From NCBI RefSeq assembly GCF_900105755.1, contig NZ_FNTQ01000001.1, positions 7,440,001-7,504,000 of the forward strand: a DNA stretch of 64,000 nt, read 5' to 3'. Of this stretch, positions 34,559 to 43,071 are shown one piece after another. A model generated the notes under the pieces. The model did no database searches and was not told where the DNA came from. It saw only the letters and a list, made by a program, of their open reading frames with translations. This DNA is from Streptomyces sp. Ag109_O5-10 (GTDB lineage: Bacteria; Actinomycetota; Actinomycetes; Streptomycetales; Streptomycetaceae). The first letter of the stretch is position 1. Every line of letters begins with the position of its first letter. Made by a program: the position numbers and the translations under genes.

Positions 34559-34623
34559 CAGGGGGGAGAGGGGGCTGAGAGGGGACTGAGAGCGGGCTCT
34601 GAGAAGAAGGCTCCGAGAGGGGG

Positions 34624-34944
34624 CTACACCGCCAGTGCGGCGGCGCACAGGGCGATCGCGATGGTGCAGAGCACCGCTCCGGCCGCCTGCCGGGGCGTCA
34701 GCGCCGCGGGGCGGCCGCCGGCCGCGAGGGCGCGGATCCGGCGGTGGGCGACCAGCAGGAAGCCGAGCCAGCACACGCAGCAGGCGGCGCAGGCGACGAC
34801 CCCGGCGGCCGAGGCACCGCCGTGCAGGGCGGTCTTCGCCGCGAGTACGGCGGCGACGGTCGCCGACAGGGTCGTACGGCGCCAGGCCAGCCGGGTCCGC
34901 TCCGGCTGCAGCCCGGGGTCGCGGGCCTGCTCCGGCTCCGTCAT
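34624..34944 (-). CDS. DUF202 domain membrane protein
   Basis: A 106-residue protein with the DUF202 opening LQPERTRLAWRRTTLS and three hydrophobic segments (about 28-45, 50-67, 86-104). Its ATG overlaps the stop of the upstream YidH-like gene in ATGA, so the two are translated together. Function unknown. Confidence 0.88.
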   Translation of the reverse strand: MTEPEQARDPGLQPERTRLAWRRTTLSATVAAVLAAKTALHGGASAAGVVACAACCVCWLGFLLVAHRRIRALAAGGRPAALTPRQAAGAVLCTIAIALCAAALAV

Positions 34945-35333
34945 CCCTCCCACCCGACGAGCACGACGACGACCATCGCGACGGCGACCACCGCGACGAC
35001 CACGCTGAGCAGTGCCGGGAACCGGGACACCGGGAGGTCCTCGCCGCGCCGCATCGCGCGCTCGCAGCGCATCCAGTGGTTCACGGCGCGCAGCGAGCAC
35101 AGGACGCCTGCGGCGAGGAGCGCGAGGGCGAGGCCGACGCGCCAGCCGCGGCCGAGGTCGGGCAGGAACTGGTCCACGGCGAATCCGCCGCCGATGAGGG
35201 CGAGGGCGGTCCGCAGCCAGGCGAGGAAGGTCCGCTCGTTGGCGAGGGAGAAGCGGTAGTCGGGGGTCGTTCCTTCCCGCCGCACCTCTTCGGGGGCGAA
35301 CCACAGACGGACGTTCCGCGCGAATTCGATCAC
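34941..35333 (-). CDS. YidH family (DUF202) membrane protein
   Basis: A 130-residue DUF202 protein: the conserved LANERTFLAWLRTALALIGGGFAV segment is followed by a second span (LALALLAAGVLCSL) and a third at the C terminus (LLSVVVAVVAVAMVVVVLV). GTG at 35333 is chosen because VIEFARNVRLWF begins the conserved part. It forms an overlapping pair with the second DUF202 gene. Function unknown. Confidence 0.88.
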   Translation of the reverse strand: MIEFARNVRLWFAPEEVRREGTTPDYRFSLANERTFLAWLRTALALIGGGFAVDQFLPDLGRGWRVGLALALLAAGVLCSLRAVNHWMRCERAMRRGEDLPVSRFPALLSVVVAVVAVAMVVVVLVGWEG

Positions 35334-35386
35334 GTGCCAGCAGCCTACCGGGGGGCCGCCGTGATCGTTCGGCCGCGGGTGCGTGA

Positions 35387-35450
35387 GGGCTGGCCGCGCA
35401 GTTCCTCCCCCAGCCTTCGGCCGGGGGCACCCCCAGCGCCCCTGGCGGGG
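35387..35450 (-). repeat. Dispersed repeat copy D, interrupted by a second repeat element
   Basis: GGGCTGGCCGCGCAGTTCC and GCGCCCCTGGCGGGG are the two ends of the dispersed intergenic repeat. They are separated by about 31 nt containing CCCCCAGCCTTCGGCC and GGGGGCACCCCCAG, a different short element I also recall as dispersed in Streptomyces. A partial second copy (AGCCGGGGGAGGCACCCCC) lies at 35466-35484. Confidence 0.55.
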
Positions 35451-35510
35451 CCTCGCAGTCGCGTCAGCCGGGGGAGGCACCCCCGCCGGTGCCGGTGAGC
35501 TTCCCCCGGC

Positions 35511-36020
35511 TCAGTCCCGCCACCCCCGCAGCCGCTCCCACGCCGCCAACCCGTCCGGCACCCATTCCCACTCCCCGAGGCGAGCGGACAACTCCTCGTC
35601 GGTCAGGAAGTCGTGCCACGCCACCTCCTCCACCTGTGGCCGCACCGGCAGCTCGCAGCGCACCTCGTACACCGCCGACCACCAGCTCTTCCCGGCGCCG
35701 TCGTCGTACAGGAACTTGAAGAGGAACGTCGGCCGGGGGAGCCCGCTCACGCCCAGCTCCTCCTCGGCCTCCCGCAGCGCCGCGTCGTCGTAGGACTCGC
35801 CCGCGCCGACCACACCGCCGACGAACATGTCGTACAGGGAGGGGAAGACCAGCTTGGTCGCGGTGCGGCGGTGGACGAAGACGCGGCCGGCGGCGTCGCG
35901 GGCCTGGATGAAGACGCAGCGGTGGCGCAGGCCCCGGGCGTACGCCTCGCCGCGCGGGGAGGTACCGGTCACCTGGTCGTTCTCGTCGACGATGTCGAGG
36001 ATTTCGTCAGCAGCGCTCAT
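35511..36020 (-). CDS. NUDIX hydrolase, YfcD-like
   Basis: A 169-residue NUDIX enzyme. The Nudix box GVVGAGESYDDAALREAEEELGV spans about residues 70-92 with all catalytic Glu residues. The N-terminal ILDIVDENDQVTG and RHRCVFIQARDAAGRVFVHRR resemble YfcD and isopentenyl-diphosphate-isomerase-like NUDIX proteins. It hydrolyses a nucleoside diphosphate-linked compound; substrate unknown. ATG at 36020 is preferred over a TTG at 36032. It is followed on the same strand by no close gene. Confidence 0.92.
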   Translation of the reverse strand: MSAADEILDIVDENDQVTGTSPRGEAYARGLRHRCVFIQARDAAGRVFVHRRTATKLVFPSLYDMFVGGVVGAGESYDDAALREAEEELGVSGLPRPTFLFKFLYDDGAGKSWWSAVYEVRCELPVRPQVEEVAWHDFLTDEELSARLGEWEWVPDGLAAWERLRGWRD

Positions 36021-36053
36021 GCCGTCATCCAAGCAGGTGGACGGCCGCGGGCG

Positions 36054-36947
36054 TCAGCGCGGCTGGAGGTCCAGCGACGGCTCCTTCGGCGCCGTACCGC
36101 GCGGCATCGCCGGGTGCAGCCCGAGCAGCACGATGCCCGCCACGATCGCCGCGAGCCCCGCCGCCTCCCAGGCCAGCGCCCCGGTGTCGGTGCGCAGCCG
36201 GTCCCCGAGGAAGCCGACCCCGCACAGGATCCCGGCGAGCGGCTGGGCCGCGGTGAGCGCGGGCAGCGAGTTGCGCAGCTCCGCCGTCTCGAACGCGCTC
36301 TGCACCAGGATCAGCCCGGTGACCCCGAGCACCAGCACGCCGTACGGCTGCCAGCCGGTCAGCACCTCCATGATGCCGCCCTCGGAGAAGCGGGTGCTGG
36401 TGACCCGGGTCAGGGCGTCCTGGACGCCGTAGAGCAGGCCGGCGGCGAGCGCGAGCAGCGTGGGTCCCGCGCTGAGGCGGGACCGTTTGGCGTAGGTGGT
36501 GAGCAGCAGGGCTATGCCCACCATCAGGCCGATGATCAGCCAGTGGCGCAGCGGGTTGGTGACGGCGTCGCCGCCGCGTGGCTGGCCCGCCAGGATGAAC
36601 GACGTCACCCCGCCCGCGAGCAGGATCAGGCCGGCCCAGCCCTGGTGGCTGAGGCGATGCCTGGTCTGGTACCGGGAGAGCGCGAGGGCGAACAGCAGGT
36701 TCGTCGCGAGCAGTGGTTCGACGAGGGAGATCTCGCCCTTGCCGAGGGCGACGGCGCCGAGGATCATGCCGGCCGCCATCAGGCCGATGCCGCCGAGCCA
36801 GCGCGGCACCCGCATCAGGTCGAGCAGCAGGCGGGGCGAGAGGAAGTCGCTGAGCGGTGCCTTCTGGGCGACGTTCTGCTGGAGCACGAACCCGAAGCCC
36901 AGGCAACAGGCCGCGCTCACGGCGAGAATCAGTACCAGAACGGACAC
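36054..36947 (-). CDS. EamA/DMT family transporter
   Basis: A 297-residue membrane protein with about nine to ten hydrophobic segments in two EamA-like halves (EPLLATNLLFALALSRY; GILCGVGFLGDRLRTDTGALAWE). The first span starts immediately after the ATG. It lies 33 nt upstream of the NUDIX gene on the same strand, so the two may be cotranscribed. Transport substrate unknown. Confidence 0.9.
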   Translation of the reverse strand: MSVLVLILAVSAACCLGFGFVLQQNVAQKAPLSDFLSPRLLLDLMRVPRWLGGIGLMAAGMILGAVALGKGEISLVEPLLATNLLFALALSRYQTRHRLSHQGWAGLILLAGGVTSFILAGQPRGGDAVTNPLRHWLIIGLMVGIALLLTTYAKRSRLSAGPTLLALAAGLLYGVQDALTRVTSTRFSEGGIMEVLTGWQPYGVLVLGVTGLILVQSAFETAELRNSLPALTAAQPLAGILCGVGFLGDRLRTDTGALAWEAAGLAAIVAGIVLLGLHPAMPRGTAPKEPSLDLQPR

Positions 36948-37291
36948 GCTGCGTACCTCGATCTGCGGCCGGGTTACGGAGTGCGTAGTGGCCGACTGTA
37001 GCGCTCCCGGAAAGGGATTGCTCCGGGAGTACCCGGAACCGGGCGGTTGACTCGGTCACGCCGCCCGGGCCACACCGGCGGGCGGATCGGGGCGGCAAAC
37101 GCGACCCTATGGCCATGCTGCGCCGCCCGGGCTGCCCGCGCCATGGCGTACGCCACAGCCGGAACCCGGAGCCCCATCGACACCGTACGCCAACGGGCCG
37201 CGGCGCGCGTCAAGTTCCGCTTCGCACTGGGTAGTTGAACGGAGTACCAGCCCTGTTCGGCTTGACGCAAAGTCTTGGCTGGGGGTTTGCT
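36948..37291. other. Intergenic region with inverted repeat
   Basis: This 344-nt gap separates the divergent EamA and TPR genes. CTCCCGGA at 37004-37011 and TCCGGGAG at 37022-37029 form an 8-bp stem about 57 nt upstream of the EamA start. I see no supported gene; the open frames across it have no family match. Confidence 0.4.
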
Positions 37292-38335
37292 GTGCGTGAT
37301 CGGCCGATGGCAGCCCGACAACCAGGAAGTCCCGCGGTGCCCCCAACCCCGCCCCTCTTAGGCCCAGGCCCGGCCGTCGCAGGCCCGGGCCCGGCCGTCG
37401 CCGAAGGTCCCGGTGCGAGCCGCACGCCGGCGCATCCCCGGTGCGAGCACTGTCCCGACGACGCCCTCGACGACGTCGAACTCATCTCCGCGCGAGCCGC
37501 GTTGGCCCAGGGCCGCTGGCAGTCCGCCCGCTCGCTGTTGCTCCACACGGGTGACGACTGGGACCGCCGCGGCCACCGGGCGACCGTCCTCGCCGGCGAG
37601 CCCTACGCCATCGCCTGGGCCCGCGAGTGGCTGCTCGCCGAGCCCGGCTCCGCCGGCGCCGCCACCCTGTACGCCCTGACCCTGGTCCGGCGCGCCCTGC
37701 GGGGCAAGGAGGCGCCCGAGCGTGCCCGCGAGGCCTGCGCCCACGCCGCCGCGCTCGCCCCCGCGGACCCCACCCCGTGGCTCGGCCTCCTGCTGCTCGC
37801 CCGTCACCTGGGCACCGACGGGGAGACGCGCGGCGTCTTCGGCGAGGTGCGACGCCGCCATCCCGAGCACCACCACGCCCACCACCTGATGGCGGCCCGG
37901 ATCGCGGAGACCGAGACCCGGGGGACGTACGAGCTGTGCGCCTTCGCGGAACGCGCCGCGGCCGAGGCCCCGGCCGACTCCCCGCTCGCCGTCCTGCCGG
38001 TCGTCGCGTACACCGAACGCCACCGGGTGCTCGCCGCCGGCGGCCGGGCCCCCGCCGACCCGGCCGCCGCCGGGCACTGGGCCGAGCCGTCCGCGCTGCG
38101 CGCCCTGGGCGCCGCGTTCGACTGGTGGCTGGAGTGGGGGATCGAGGAGCATCCCCGCCGGTACGTCGACCTCAACCACCTCGCCCACGCCACCTTCGGC
38201 GCCGGCCGGTACGCCGAGGCCGCGGCCCTCTTCCAGCGGATCGGCGGCCATGTCACCCCGGCACCCTGGTCGTATCCGGACCGCGACCCGTGCGAGGCGT
38301 TCCGGGCGGCCCGGGAGCGGACGCTGGGAGGCTGA
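37292..38335 (+). CDS. Tetratricopeptide-repeat-like protein
   Basis: A 347-residue protein with a Pro/Gly-rich N-terminal tail (PGPAVAGPGPAVAEG) and a Cys/His stretch PRCEHC. The rest is alpha-helical with degenerate TPR-like units: ISARAALAQGRWQSARSLL, ARHLGTDGETRGVFGEVRRRHP and AHATFGAGRYAEAAALFQRI. Probably a cytosolic scaffold; no catalytic motif. GTG at 37292 has GGGGG 6 nt upstream; ATG at 37307 is an alternative. Confidence 0.75.
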   Translation: MRDRPMAARQPGSPAVPPTPPLLGPGPAVAGPGPAVAEGPGASRTPAHPRCEHCPDDALDDVELISARAALAQGRWQSARSLLLHTGDDWDRRGHRATVLAGEPYAIAWAREWLLAEPGSAGAATLYALTLVRRALRGKEAPERAREACAHAAALAPADPTPWLGLLLLARHLGTDGETRGVFGEVRRRHPEHHHAHHLMAARIAETETRGTYELCAFAERAAAEAPADSPLAVLPVVAYTERHRVLAAGGRAPADPAAAGHWAEPSALRALGAAFDWWLEWGIEEHPRRYVDLNHLAHATFGAGRYAEAAALFQRIGGHVTPAPWSYPDRDPCEAFRAARERTLGG

Positions 38336-38422
38336 GGGGAGGATCATGAGAAGAGGTTGTGGATTCCTTACGGCCGCCGGATTCCGTGGCCGAGCACGCC
38401 CCGATGGTGTTCGAATGAGTGC

Positions 38423-39166
38423 GTGAACTCTGAACAAACCGAGGAGCCGCGGCGGCGCGCCGAGGAGGGCACCCCGGTCGGCCGCCGGGTGTTCCTCGGC
38501 ACCATCGGCCTCGGCGCGCTCGGTCTGGTGACCGCGCCGGTGCTGCAACGCATGACCGAGACGGTCCTCGGCGCCTTCTCCGGCAAGGACCCCACGGGCC
38601 TGACCGGACTCCTCCCGAACGGCGGCGGTTTCCGCTACTACTCGGTGACCGGGTCCGTGCCGGACAAGACCGCGGCGAACTACCAGCTGAAGATCGACGG
38701 CCTGGTCGACAAGCCGCAGACGTACACCCTGGCCGACCTGCGGGCCCTGCCGCAGACCAAGCTGGTCAAGGACGTCCAGTGCGTGACCGGCTGGCGGGTC
38801 CCCGACACGCCCTTCGAGGGCGTCCGCCTCTCCCATCTGCTGGACCTTGCGGGCGTCCGGGACACCGCCAAGGCGATCCACTTCACCTGCTTCGACGGCG
38901 CGTACACCGAGAGCCTCACCCTCGACCAGGCGCGCCGGCCGGACGTCCTGGTCGCGCTGCGCATGCAGAACAAGGCCATCACCCACGACCACGGCGGCCC
39001 GGTCCGCCTCTACGTCGCCCCCATGTACTTCTACAAGTCGGCCAAGTGGCTCTCCGGCATCACGGTCACCGACAAGGTCGAACCGGGCTACTGGGAGAAC
39101 CTCGGCTACGACGTCGACGCCTGGGTCGGCCGCTCGAACGGACGTGACGATGAGCCTACGAACTGA
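38423..39166 (+). CDS. Tat-exported molybdopterin-dependent oxidoreductase
   Basis: A 247-residue sulfite-oxidase-fold protein. The N terminus has GRRVFLGTIGLGALGLVTAP, a twin-arginine signal or anchor. The molybdopterin domain includes the Moco ligand Cys in KDVQCVTGWRVPDTPFEGV near residue 113 and DHGGPVRLYVAPMYFYKSAKW, as in YedY/MsrP-type enzymes. It overlaps a cytochrome b gene by 17 nt, making a catalytic-subunit/membrane-haem pair comparable in layout to MsrP-MsrQ. GTG at 38423 is the first start giving the Tat motif at a plausible position. Substrate (sulfoxide, sulfite or other) unknown. Confidence 0.9.
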   Translation: MNSEQTEEPRRRAEEGTPVGRRVFLGTIGLGALGLVTAPVLQRMTETVLGAFSGKDPTGLTGLLPNGGGFRYYSVTGSVPDKTAANYQLKIDGLVDKPQTYTLADLRALPQTKLVKDVQCVTGWRVPDTPFEGVRLSHLLDLAGVRDTAKAIHFTCFDGAYTESLTLDQARRPDVLVALRMQNKAITHDHGGPVRLYVAPMYFYKSAKWLSGITVTDKVEPGYWENLGYDVDAWVGRSNGRDDEPTN

Positions 39167-39773
39167 GGCCCCGGCAGCCACCGACCGGCTGCGCCGTTTC
39201 ACCCCGGCCGAGCGCTGGATCCACCGCACGACGGCACTGCTGATGGGCCTGTGCGTCGCGACCGCCGCCTGCCTCTACATCCCGCAGCTGGCGGTCCTCG
39301 TCGGCCGCCGCGAACTGGTCGTCCGCATCCACGAGTGCGCGGGCCTCGCCCTTCCGGTCCCGGTCGTGCTGGGCCTCGCCTCCCGCGCCTTCCGCAGGGA
39401 CCTCGGCTTCCTGAACCGCTTCGGTCCCCACGACAAGCTGTGGCTGGCGGCCGTCCTGAGCCGCGACAAGCGCCCGTCCTCCCGGCCGGCGGGCAAGTTC
39501 AACGCGGGCCAGAAGATCTACGCGAACTGGATCGCCGGCGCGACCCTCGTCATGCTCGGCACGGGGCTCCTGATGTGGTTCACCCACCTCGCCCCGCTGA
39601 TGTGGCGCACCTCGGCCACCTTCGTCCACGACTGGCTCGCCCTGACCATCGGCGTCGTCCTGGCCGGCCACATCGGCATGGCCCTGGGCGACCCGGAGTC
39701 CAGACGGGGCCTGCGCACGGGCACGGTGAGCCGCGACTGGGCCAAACGCGAACACCCACTGTGGCGGCCGTAG
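39150..39773 (+). CDS. Cytochrome b/b6-type membrane subunit
   Basis: A 207-residue protein with four hydrophobic segments and conserved histidines (AERWIHRTTALLMGLCVA; RIHECAGLALPVPVVLG; FTHLAPLMWRTSATFVHDWLALTIGVVLAGHIGMALGDP). This matches the Ni/Fe-hydrogenase-type cytochrome b561 fold that binds two b haems. It overlaps the molybdopterin oxidoreductase gene and probably supplies its electrons from the quinone pool. The sequence KFNAGQKIYANWI between spans 2 and 3 is typical of the family. Confidence 0.9.
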   Translation: MSLRTEAPAATDRLRRFTPAERWIHRTTALLMGLCVATAACLYIPQLAVLVGRRELVVRIHECAGLALPVPVVLGLASRAFRRDLGFLNRFGPHDKLWLAAVLSRDKRPSSRPAGKFNAGQKIYANWIAGATLVMLGTGLLMWFTHLAPLMWRTSATFVHDWLALTIGVVLAGHIGMALGDPESRRGLRTGTVSRDWAKREHPLWRP

Positions 39774-40250
39774 CCGCGCGGGGCCTGCCGAACGCGCTCC
39801 GACGGCGTGCCGGGCGCCGCCGTATCCCGCCGTCGTGGCTGATCACCGTTGCGGCGGGGAAACCCGCGAAAGCCGCCGACCCAGTCCCGCGACGCGCCCC
39901 GCAGGACCCGTCAGAAGCGCTCCGGACATCGCTCCGAAGCGCTCCGGACTTCGGTCGGGAGCGCTTCGGTGGATTGTCGGGCGGCAACGGTGGATTCCGC
40001 CGCCCGCCGTCCTCCTGCCGCAACGGTGACCAGCCGAGACGACGGAGTCCGGCGGTGCCTCGCCGGCCGCGCTGCCGGACCTCGCCGGCGCGGTGGAGAG
40101 AACCGTGAAGGCCGTGGTCTTCCTCGCCCCGCGAGGCCGTTCACGCTGCCGCTCCCCACGTCCCGTCGCGACGGCGATCAGCCGGGACGGCGGAGTCCGG
40201 CGGTGCCGAGTTGCGTGTGCACCGCCGGACTCCGCCGTCCCGTACCGCCC
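39774..40250. repeat. Intergenic region with three copies of a 42-bp repeat
   Basis: This 477-nt gap between convergent genes holds no supported gene. A roughly 42-bp unit, with core CAACGGTGATCAGCCGGGAC followed by GGCGGAGTCCGGCGGTGCC, occurs at 40018-40059 and 40166-40207, and inverted at 39813-39854. A GCGCTCCGGA unit recurs near 39917 and 39938. The last copy is the left arm of the long hairpin at 40184-40241. Confidence 0.65.
40184..40241. terminator. 23-bp perfect hairpin between convergent genes
   Basis: The 23-nt arm at 40184-40206 is the exact reverse complement of 40219-40241, with a 12-nt loop (CGAGTTGCGTGT). It lies 9 nt beyond the end of the gluconate permease gene and would stop transcription from both sides. 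Confidence 0.8.
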
Positions 40251-41648
40251 CTAGATCACCAGGGACAGCAGCAGCACCAGGCCGCCGGCGACCACCGAGA
40301 TGATCGTCTCCATCACCGACCAGGTCTTGAGCGTCTGGCCGACGGACAGGCCGAAGTACTCCTTCACCAGCCAGAACCCGGCGTCGTTGACATGGCTGAA
40401 GAACAGCGAGCCCGCGCCGATGGCCAGGACGAGCAGGGCGGTGTGGGCGGTCGACATGTCGGCGGCCAGCGGGGCCACCAGGCCCGCCGCGGAGACCGTG
40501 GCGACCGTCGCGGAGCCGGTCGCGAGACGGATCGCGACGGCGATCAGCCAGGCCAGCAGCAGGGCCGGGATCGACCAGTCCTTGGAGATCTCCAGGATCA
40601 TCTGGCCGGCGCCGCAGTCGATCAGCGTCTGCTTGAAGCCGCCGCCCGCGCCGACGATGAGAAGGATGCCCGCGATGGGCATGAGCCCCTTCTCGACGGT
40701 GTGCGAGAGCCGCTCCCGGGAGAACCCGGCCGGCCGGCCCAGCGTGAACATGCCGACTATCACGGCCGCGAGTAGCGCGATCAGCGGCGAGCCGACGACG
40801 TCGAAGACGCGCTGGACGGTGTGCGACGGGTCGTCGACGACGATGTCCACCAGTGCCTTGGACAGCATCAGCGCGACCGGCAGCAGGACGGTGGCGAGGG
40901 TGGCGCCGAAGCCGGGGCGGTTCTCCAGTTCCTCGGACGGGCGCTGCGGGAGCATCCGGTCGGGGGCCTGCACGTCCACCCAGCGGGCGGCGACCTTCGA
41001 GAACAGCGGGCCGGCGATGATCACGGTCGGGATCGCGACCAGGACGCCGAGGGCCAGGGTGACGCCGAGGTTCGCGTGGACCGCGTCGATCGCGACCAGC
41101 GGGCCGGGGTGCGGGGGCACCAGGCCGTGCATCACGGACAGCCCGGCGAGGGCCGGGATGCCGATGCGCATCAGGGAGTAGTGGCCGCGCTTGGCGACCA
41201 TCAGGACCACCGGGATCAGCAGCACGATGCCGACCTCGAAGAACAGCGGCAGTCCGACCACGGAGGCGATCAGCACCATCGCCCAGGGCATCGCCCGGCC
41301 GCCGGCCCTGGCGAGGATCGTGTCGACGATCTGGTCGGCGCCGCCGGAGTCGGCCAGCAGCTTGCCCAGGATCGCCCCGAGCGCGATCAGGACGCCCACG
41401 CCGGCGACGGTGGTGCCGAGCCCGGTGGTGAAGCTGGTGATGACCTTGTCGAGCGGCGCCCCGGCGAACGCGCCGAGCGCGAGCGAGCCGATGGTCAGCG
41501 CCAGGAAGGCGTGGAGCTTGAACTTGGTGATGAGCAGGACGATGACGGCGAAGCCCAGCAGGACGGCGATGCCGAGCCGGGCGTGTCCGGCCGAGGTGAT
41601 GGGCGCGACGGTGTCCGCTGCCAGCATCTCGACGCTGAGTCTGGTCAC
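40251..41648 (-). CDS. gntP: Gluconate permease (GntP family)
   Basis: A 465-residue GntP-family transporter with about 13 hydrophobic segments. Family features are LTIGSLALGAFAGAPLDKV, GLPLFFEVGIVLLIPVVL, HGLVPPHPGPLVAI and LATGSATVATVSAAGL, plus FSHVNDAGFWLVKEYFG near the C terminus. It imports gluconate by proton symport. GTG at 41648 is used because VTRLSVEMLA opens the protein. It lies 38 nt downstream of the gluconokinase gene, and the pair is divergent from a GntR regulator. Confidence 0.93.
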   Translation of the reverse strand: MTRLSVEMLAADTVAPITSAGHARLGIAVLLGFAVIVLLITKFKLHAFLALTIGSLALGAFAGAPLDKVITSFTTGLGTTVAGVGVLIALGAILGKLLADSGGADQIVDTILARAGGRAMPWAMVLIASVVGLPLFFEVGIVLLIPVVLMVAKRGHYSLMRIGIPALAGLSVMHGLVPPHPGPLVAIDAVHANLGVTLALGVLVAIPTVIIAGPLFSKVAARWVDVQAPDRMLPQRPSEELENRPGFGATLATVLLPVALMLSKALVDIVVDDPSHTVQRVFDVVGSPLIALLAAVIVGMFTLGRPAGFSRERLSHTVEKGLMPIAGILLIVGAGGGFKQTLIDCGAGQMILEISKDWSIPALLLAWLIAVAIRLATGSATVATVSAAGLVAPLAADMSTAHTALLVLAIGAGSLFFSHVNDAGFWLVKEYFGLSVGQTLKTWSVMETIISVVAGGLVLLLSLVI

Positions 41649-41686
41649 GGTGGTTCCTTGCAGTTGTGAGGGCGGAGACTGGGTGA

Positions 41687-42208
41687 TTACTGCGGGGTGA
41701 GGTCGGGCAGCGCGCCGAGCGCGCGCACGGCCCGTGCCGTGATCTCCTCGGGGGTGCCCGAGACCTCCACGGCGACACCGGCCTCGTCCGGCTCCAGCGG
41801 CTGGAGCGTGGCGAACTGGGAGTCGAGCAGCGTGGTCGGCATGAAGTGGCCCTGCCGGTGCGACATCCGGTCCTCGATGAGCCGCCGGTCGCCGGACAGG
41901 TGCAGGAACACGATGCCGGGGGCCGCGGCGCGGAGCCGGTCGCGGTACGACCGCTTCAGCGCGGAGCTGCTGACCACCCCGCCGAGTCCCGCCCGGCCGT
42001 GCGCCCAGGCGCCGATGGCGTCCAGCCACGGCCACCGGTCGGCGTCGTCGAGCGGGTGACCGGCCGACATCTTGGCGATGTTGGCCGGCGGGTGGAAGTC
42101 GTCGCCCTCGGCGTACGGGACGCCGAGCCGGGCGGCGAGCAGGGGACCGATCGTGGTCTTGCCCGTGCCGGCGACGCCCATCACCACGATGACGTGAGGG
42201 GTCCGCAT
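41687..42208 (-). CDS. gntK: Gluconokinase
   Basis: A 173-residue gluconokinase phosphorylating gluconate to 6-phosphogluconate with ATP. The P-loop GVAGTGKTTIG is at residues 11-21, EGDDFHPPANIAKM and DDADRWPWLDAI are gluconokinase signatures, and HMSHRQGHFMP-like RMSHRQGHFMP carries the lid arginine. Length matches the small GntK/IdnK form. It precedes gntP in an operon and is divergent from the regulator gene, feeding the pentose phosphate pathway. Confidence 0.95.
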   Translation of the reverse strand: MRTPHVIVVMGVAGTGKTTIGPLLAARLGVPYAEGDDFHPPANIAKMSAGHPLDDADRWPWLDAIGAWAHGRAGLGGVVSSSALKRSYRDRLRAAAPGIVFLHLSGDRRLIEDRMSHRQGHFMPTTLLDSQFATLQPLEPDEAGVAVEVSGTPEEITARAVRALGALPDLTPQ

Positions 42209-42314
42209 CACTGCCTCGCTGTCCTTCCTCGAGGAGCGGCACCGGCGTACGACATCCGGTGTCGGCCTCACTGAAACCCATTAGGTACGACGAATTCAAG
42301 AGTCTGTGACATAT

Positions 42315-42325
42315 AAGTCTGACTT
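42315..42325. promoter_or_regulatory. Candidate GntR operator between gntK and gntR
   Basis: AAGTCTGACTT is an 11-bp palindrome, next to a related AGAGTCTGTGAC sequence, in the 151-nt divergent intergenic region. It is 35 nt upstream of the GntR start, near the -35 of a TACGCT -10 hexamer (42348-42353), so autoregulation is plausible. Confidence 0.5.
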
Positions 42326-42359
42326 TTTGGCTCGGTGATCCACTCGGTACGCTGAGTGC

Positions 42360-43061
42360 ATGAGCACACCGGGCCGGGGCCTGCACGGCCGAGTACTGGA
42401 CGCCTTGGGCCCCGCCATCACCGCCGGCGAGTACCCGCCGGGCAGTGTCCTGCGCACCGACGAACTGGCCCAGCACTTCGAGGTCTCACGCTCCGTGATG
42501 CGCGAGGCGGTCCGGGTCCTCGAATCCATGCACCTGGTCGAGTCCCGCCGCCGGGTGGGCGTGACCGTCCGCCCGAAGGCGGAGTGGAACGTCTACGACC
42601 CGCAGGTGATCCGCTGGCGCCTGGCCGGCGCCGACCGCCCGCACCAGCTGCGCTCGCTCACCGTGCTGCGCTCGGCGATCGAGCCCGTGGCGGCGGGCCT
42701 GGCGGCGCGGCACGCCACGGCCGGGCAGTGCGCCGAGCTGACCGAGTGCGCCCTCGGCATGGTGGCCCACTCGCGCGGCCACAGGCTGGCGGAGTACCTC
42801 TTCCACGACGTGGCCTTCCACCGGGTGATCCTGGCGGCGTCGGGCAACGAGATGTTCGCCCGGCTCGGCGACGTCGTGGCCGAGGTCCTCGCGGGCCGTA
42901 CCGAGCACGAGGTCATGTTCGAGGACCCCGACCCGGCCGCCGTCACCCTGCACGTCCAGCTCGCGGAGGCGGTCCGCGAGGGCGACGCCCCGCGCGCGGA
43001 ACAGCTGACCCGCGAGATCACCGCGGGTGCCCTGCAGGAGCTGGACATCCTGGCGCCGTAG
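42360..43061 (+). CDS. gntR: GntR/FadR-family regulator of gluconate genes
   Basis: A 233-residue GntR regulator with the N-terminal winged helix (YPPGSVLRTDELAQHFEVSRSVMREAVRVLESMHLVESRRRVGV, about residues 22-66) and a C-terminal FCD domain (VLRSAIEPVAAGLAARHATA; YLFHDVAFHRVILAASGNEM with metal-binding Asp/His). It probably releases the gntK-gntP promoter when gluconate or a phosphorylated derivative binds. The ATG is 7 nt from a TACGCT hexamer, consistent with a leaderless transcript. Confidence 0.93.
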   Translation: MSTPGRGLHGRVLDALGPAITAGEYPPGSVLRTDELAQHFEVSRSVMREAVRVLESMHLVESRRRVGVTVRPKAEWNVYDPQVIRWRLAGADRPHQLRSLTVLRSAIEPVAAGLAARHATAGQCAELTECALGMVAHSRGHRLAEYLFHDVAFHRVILAASGNEMFARLGDVVAEVLAGRTEHEVMFEDPDPAAVTLHVQLAEAVREGDAPRAEQLTREITAGALQELDILAP

Positions 43062-43071
43062 CGCCGCGGCC

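Noticed and set aside
36974..37321. Minus-strand open frame between the EamA and TPR genes
   Set aside because: It crosses the inverted repeat and the TPR start, lacks an RBS and family match, and has weak codon bias.
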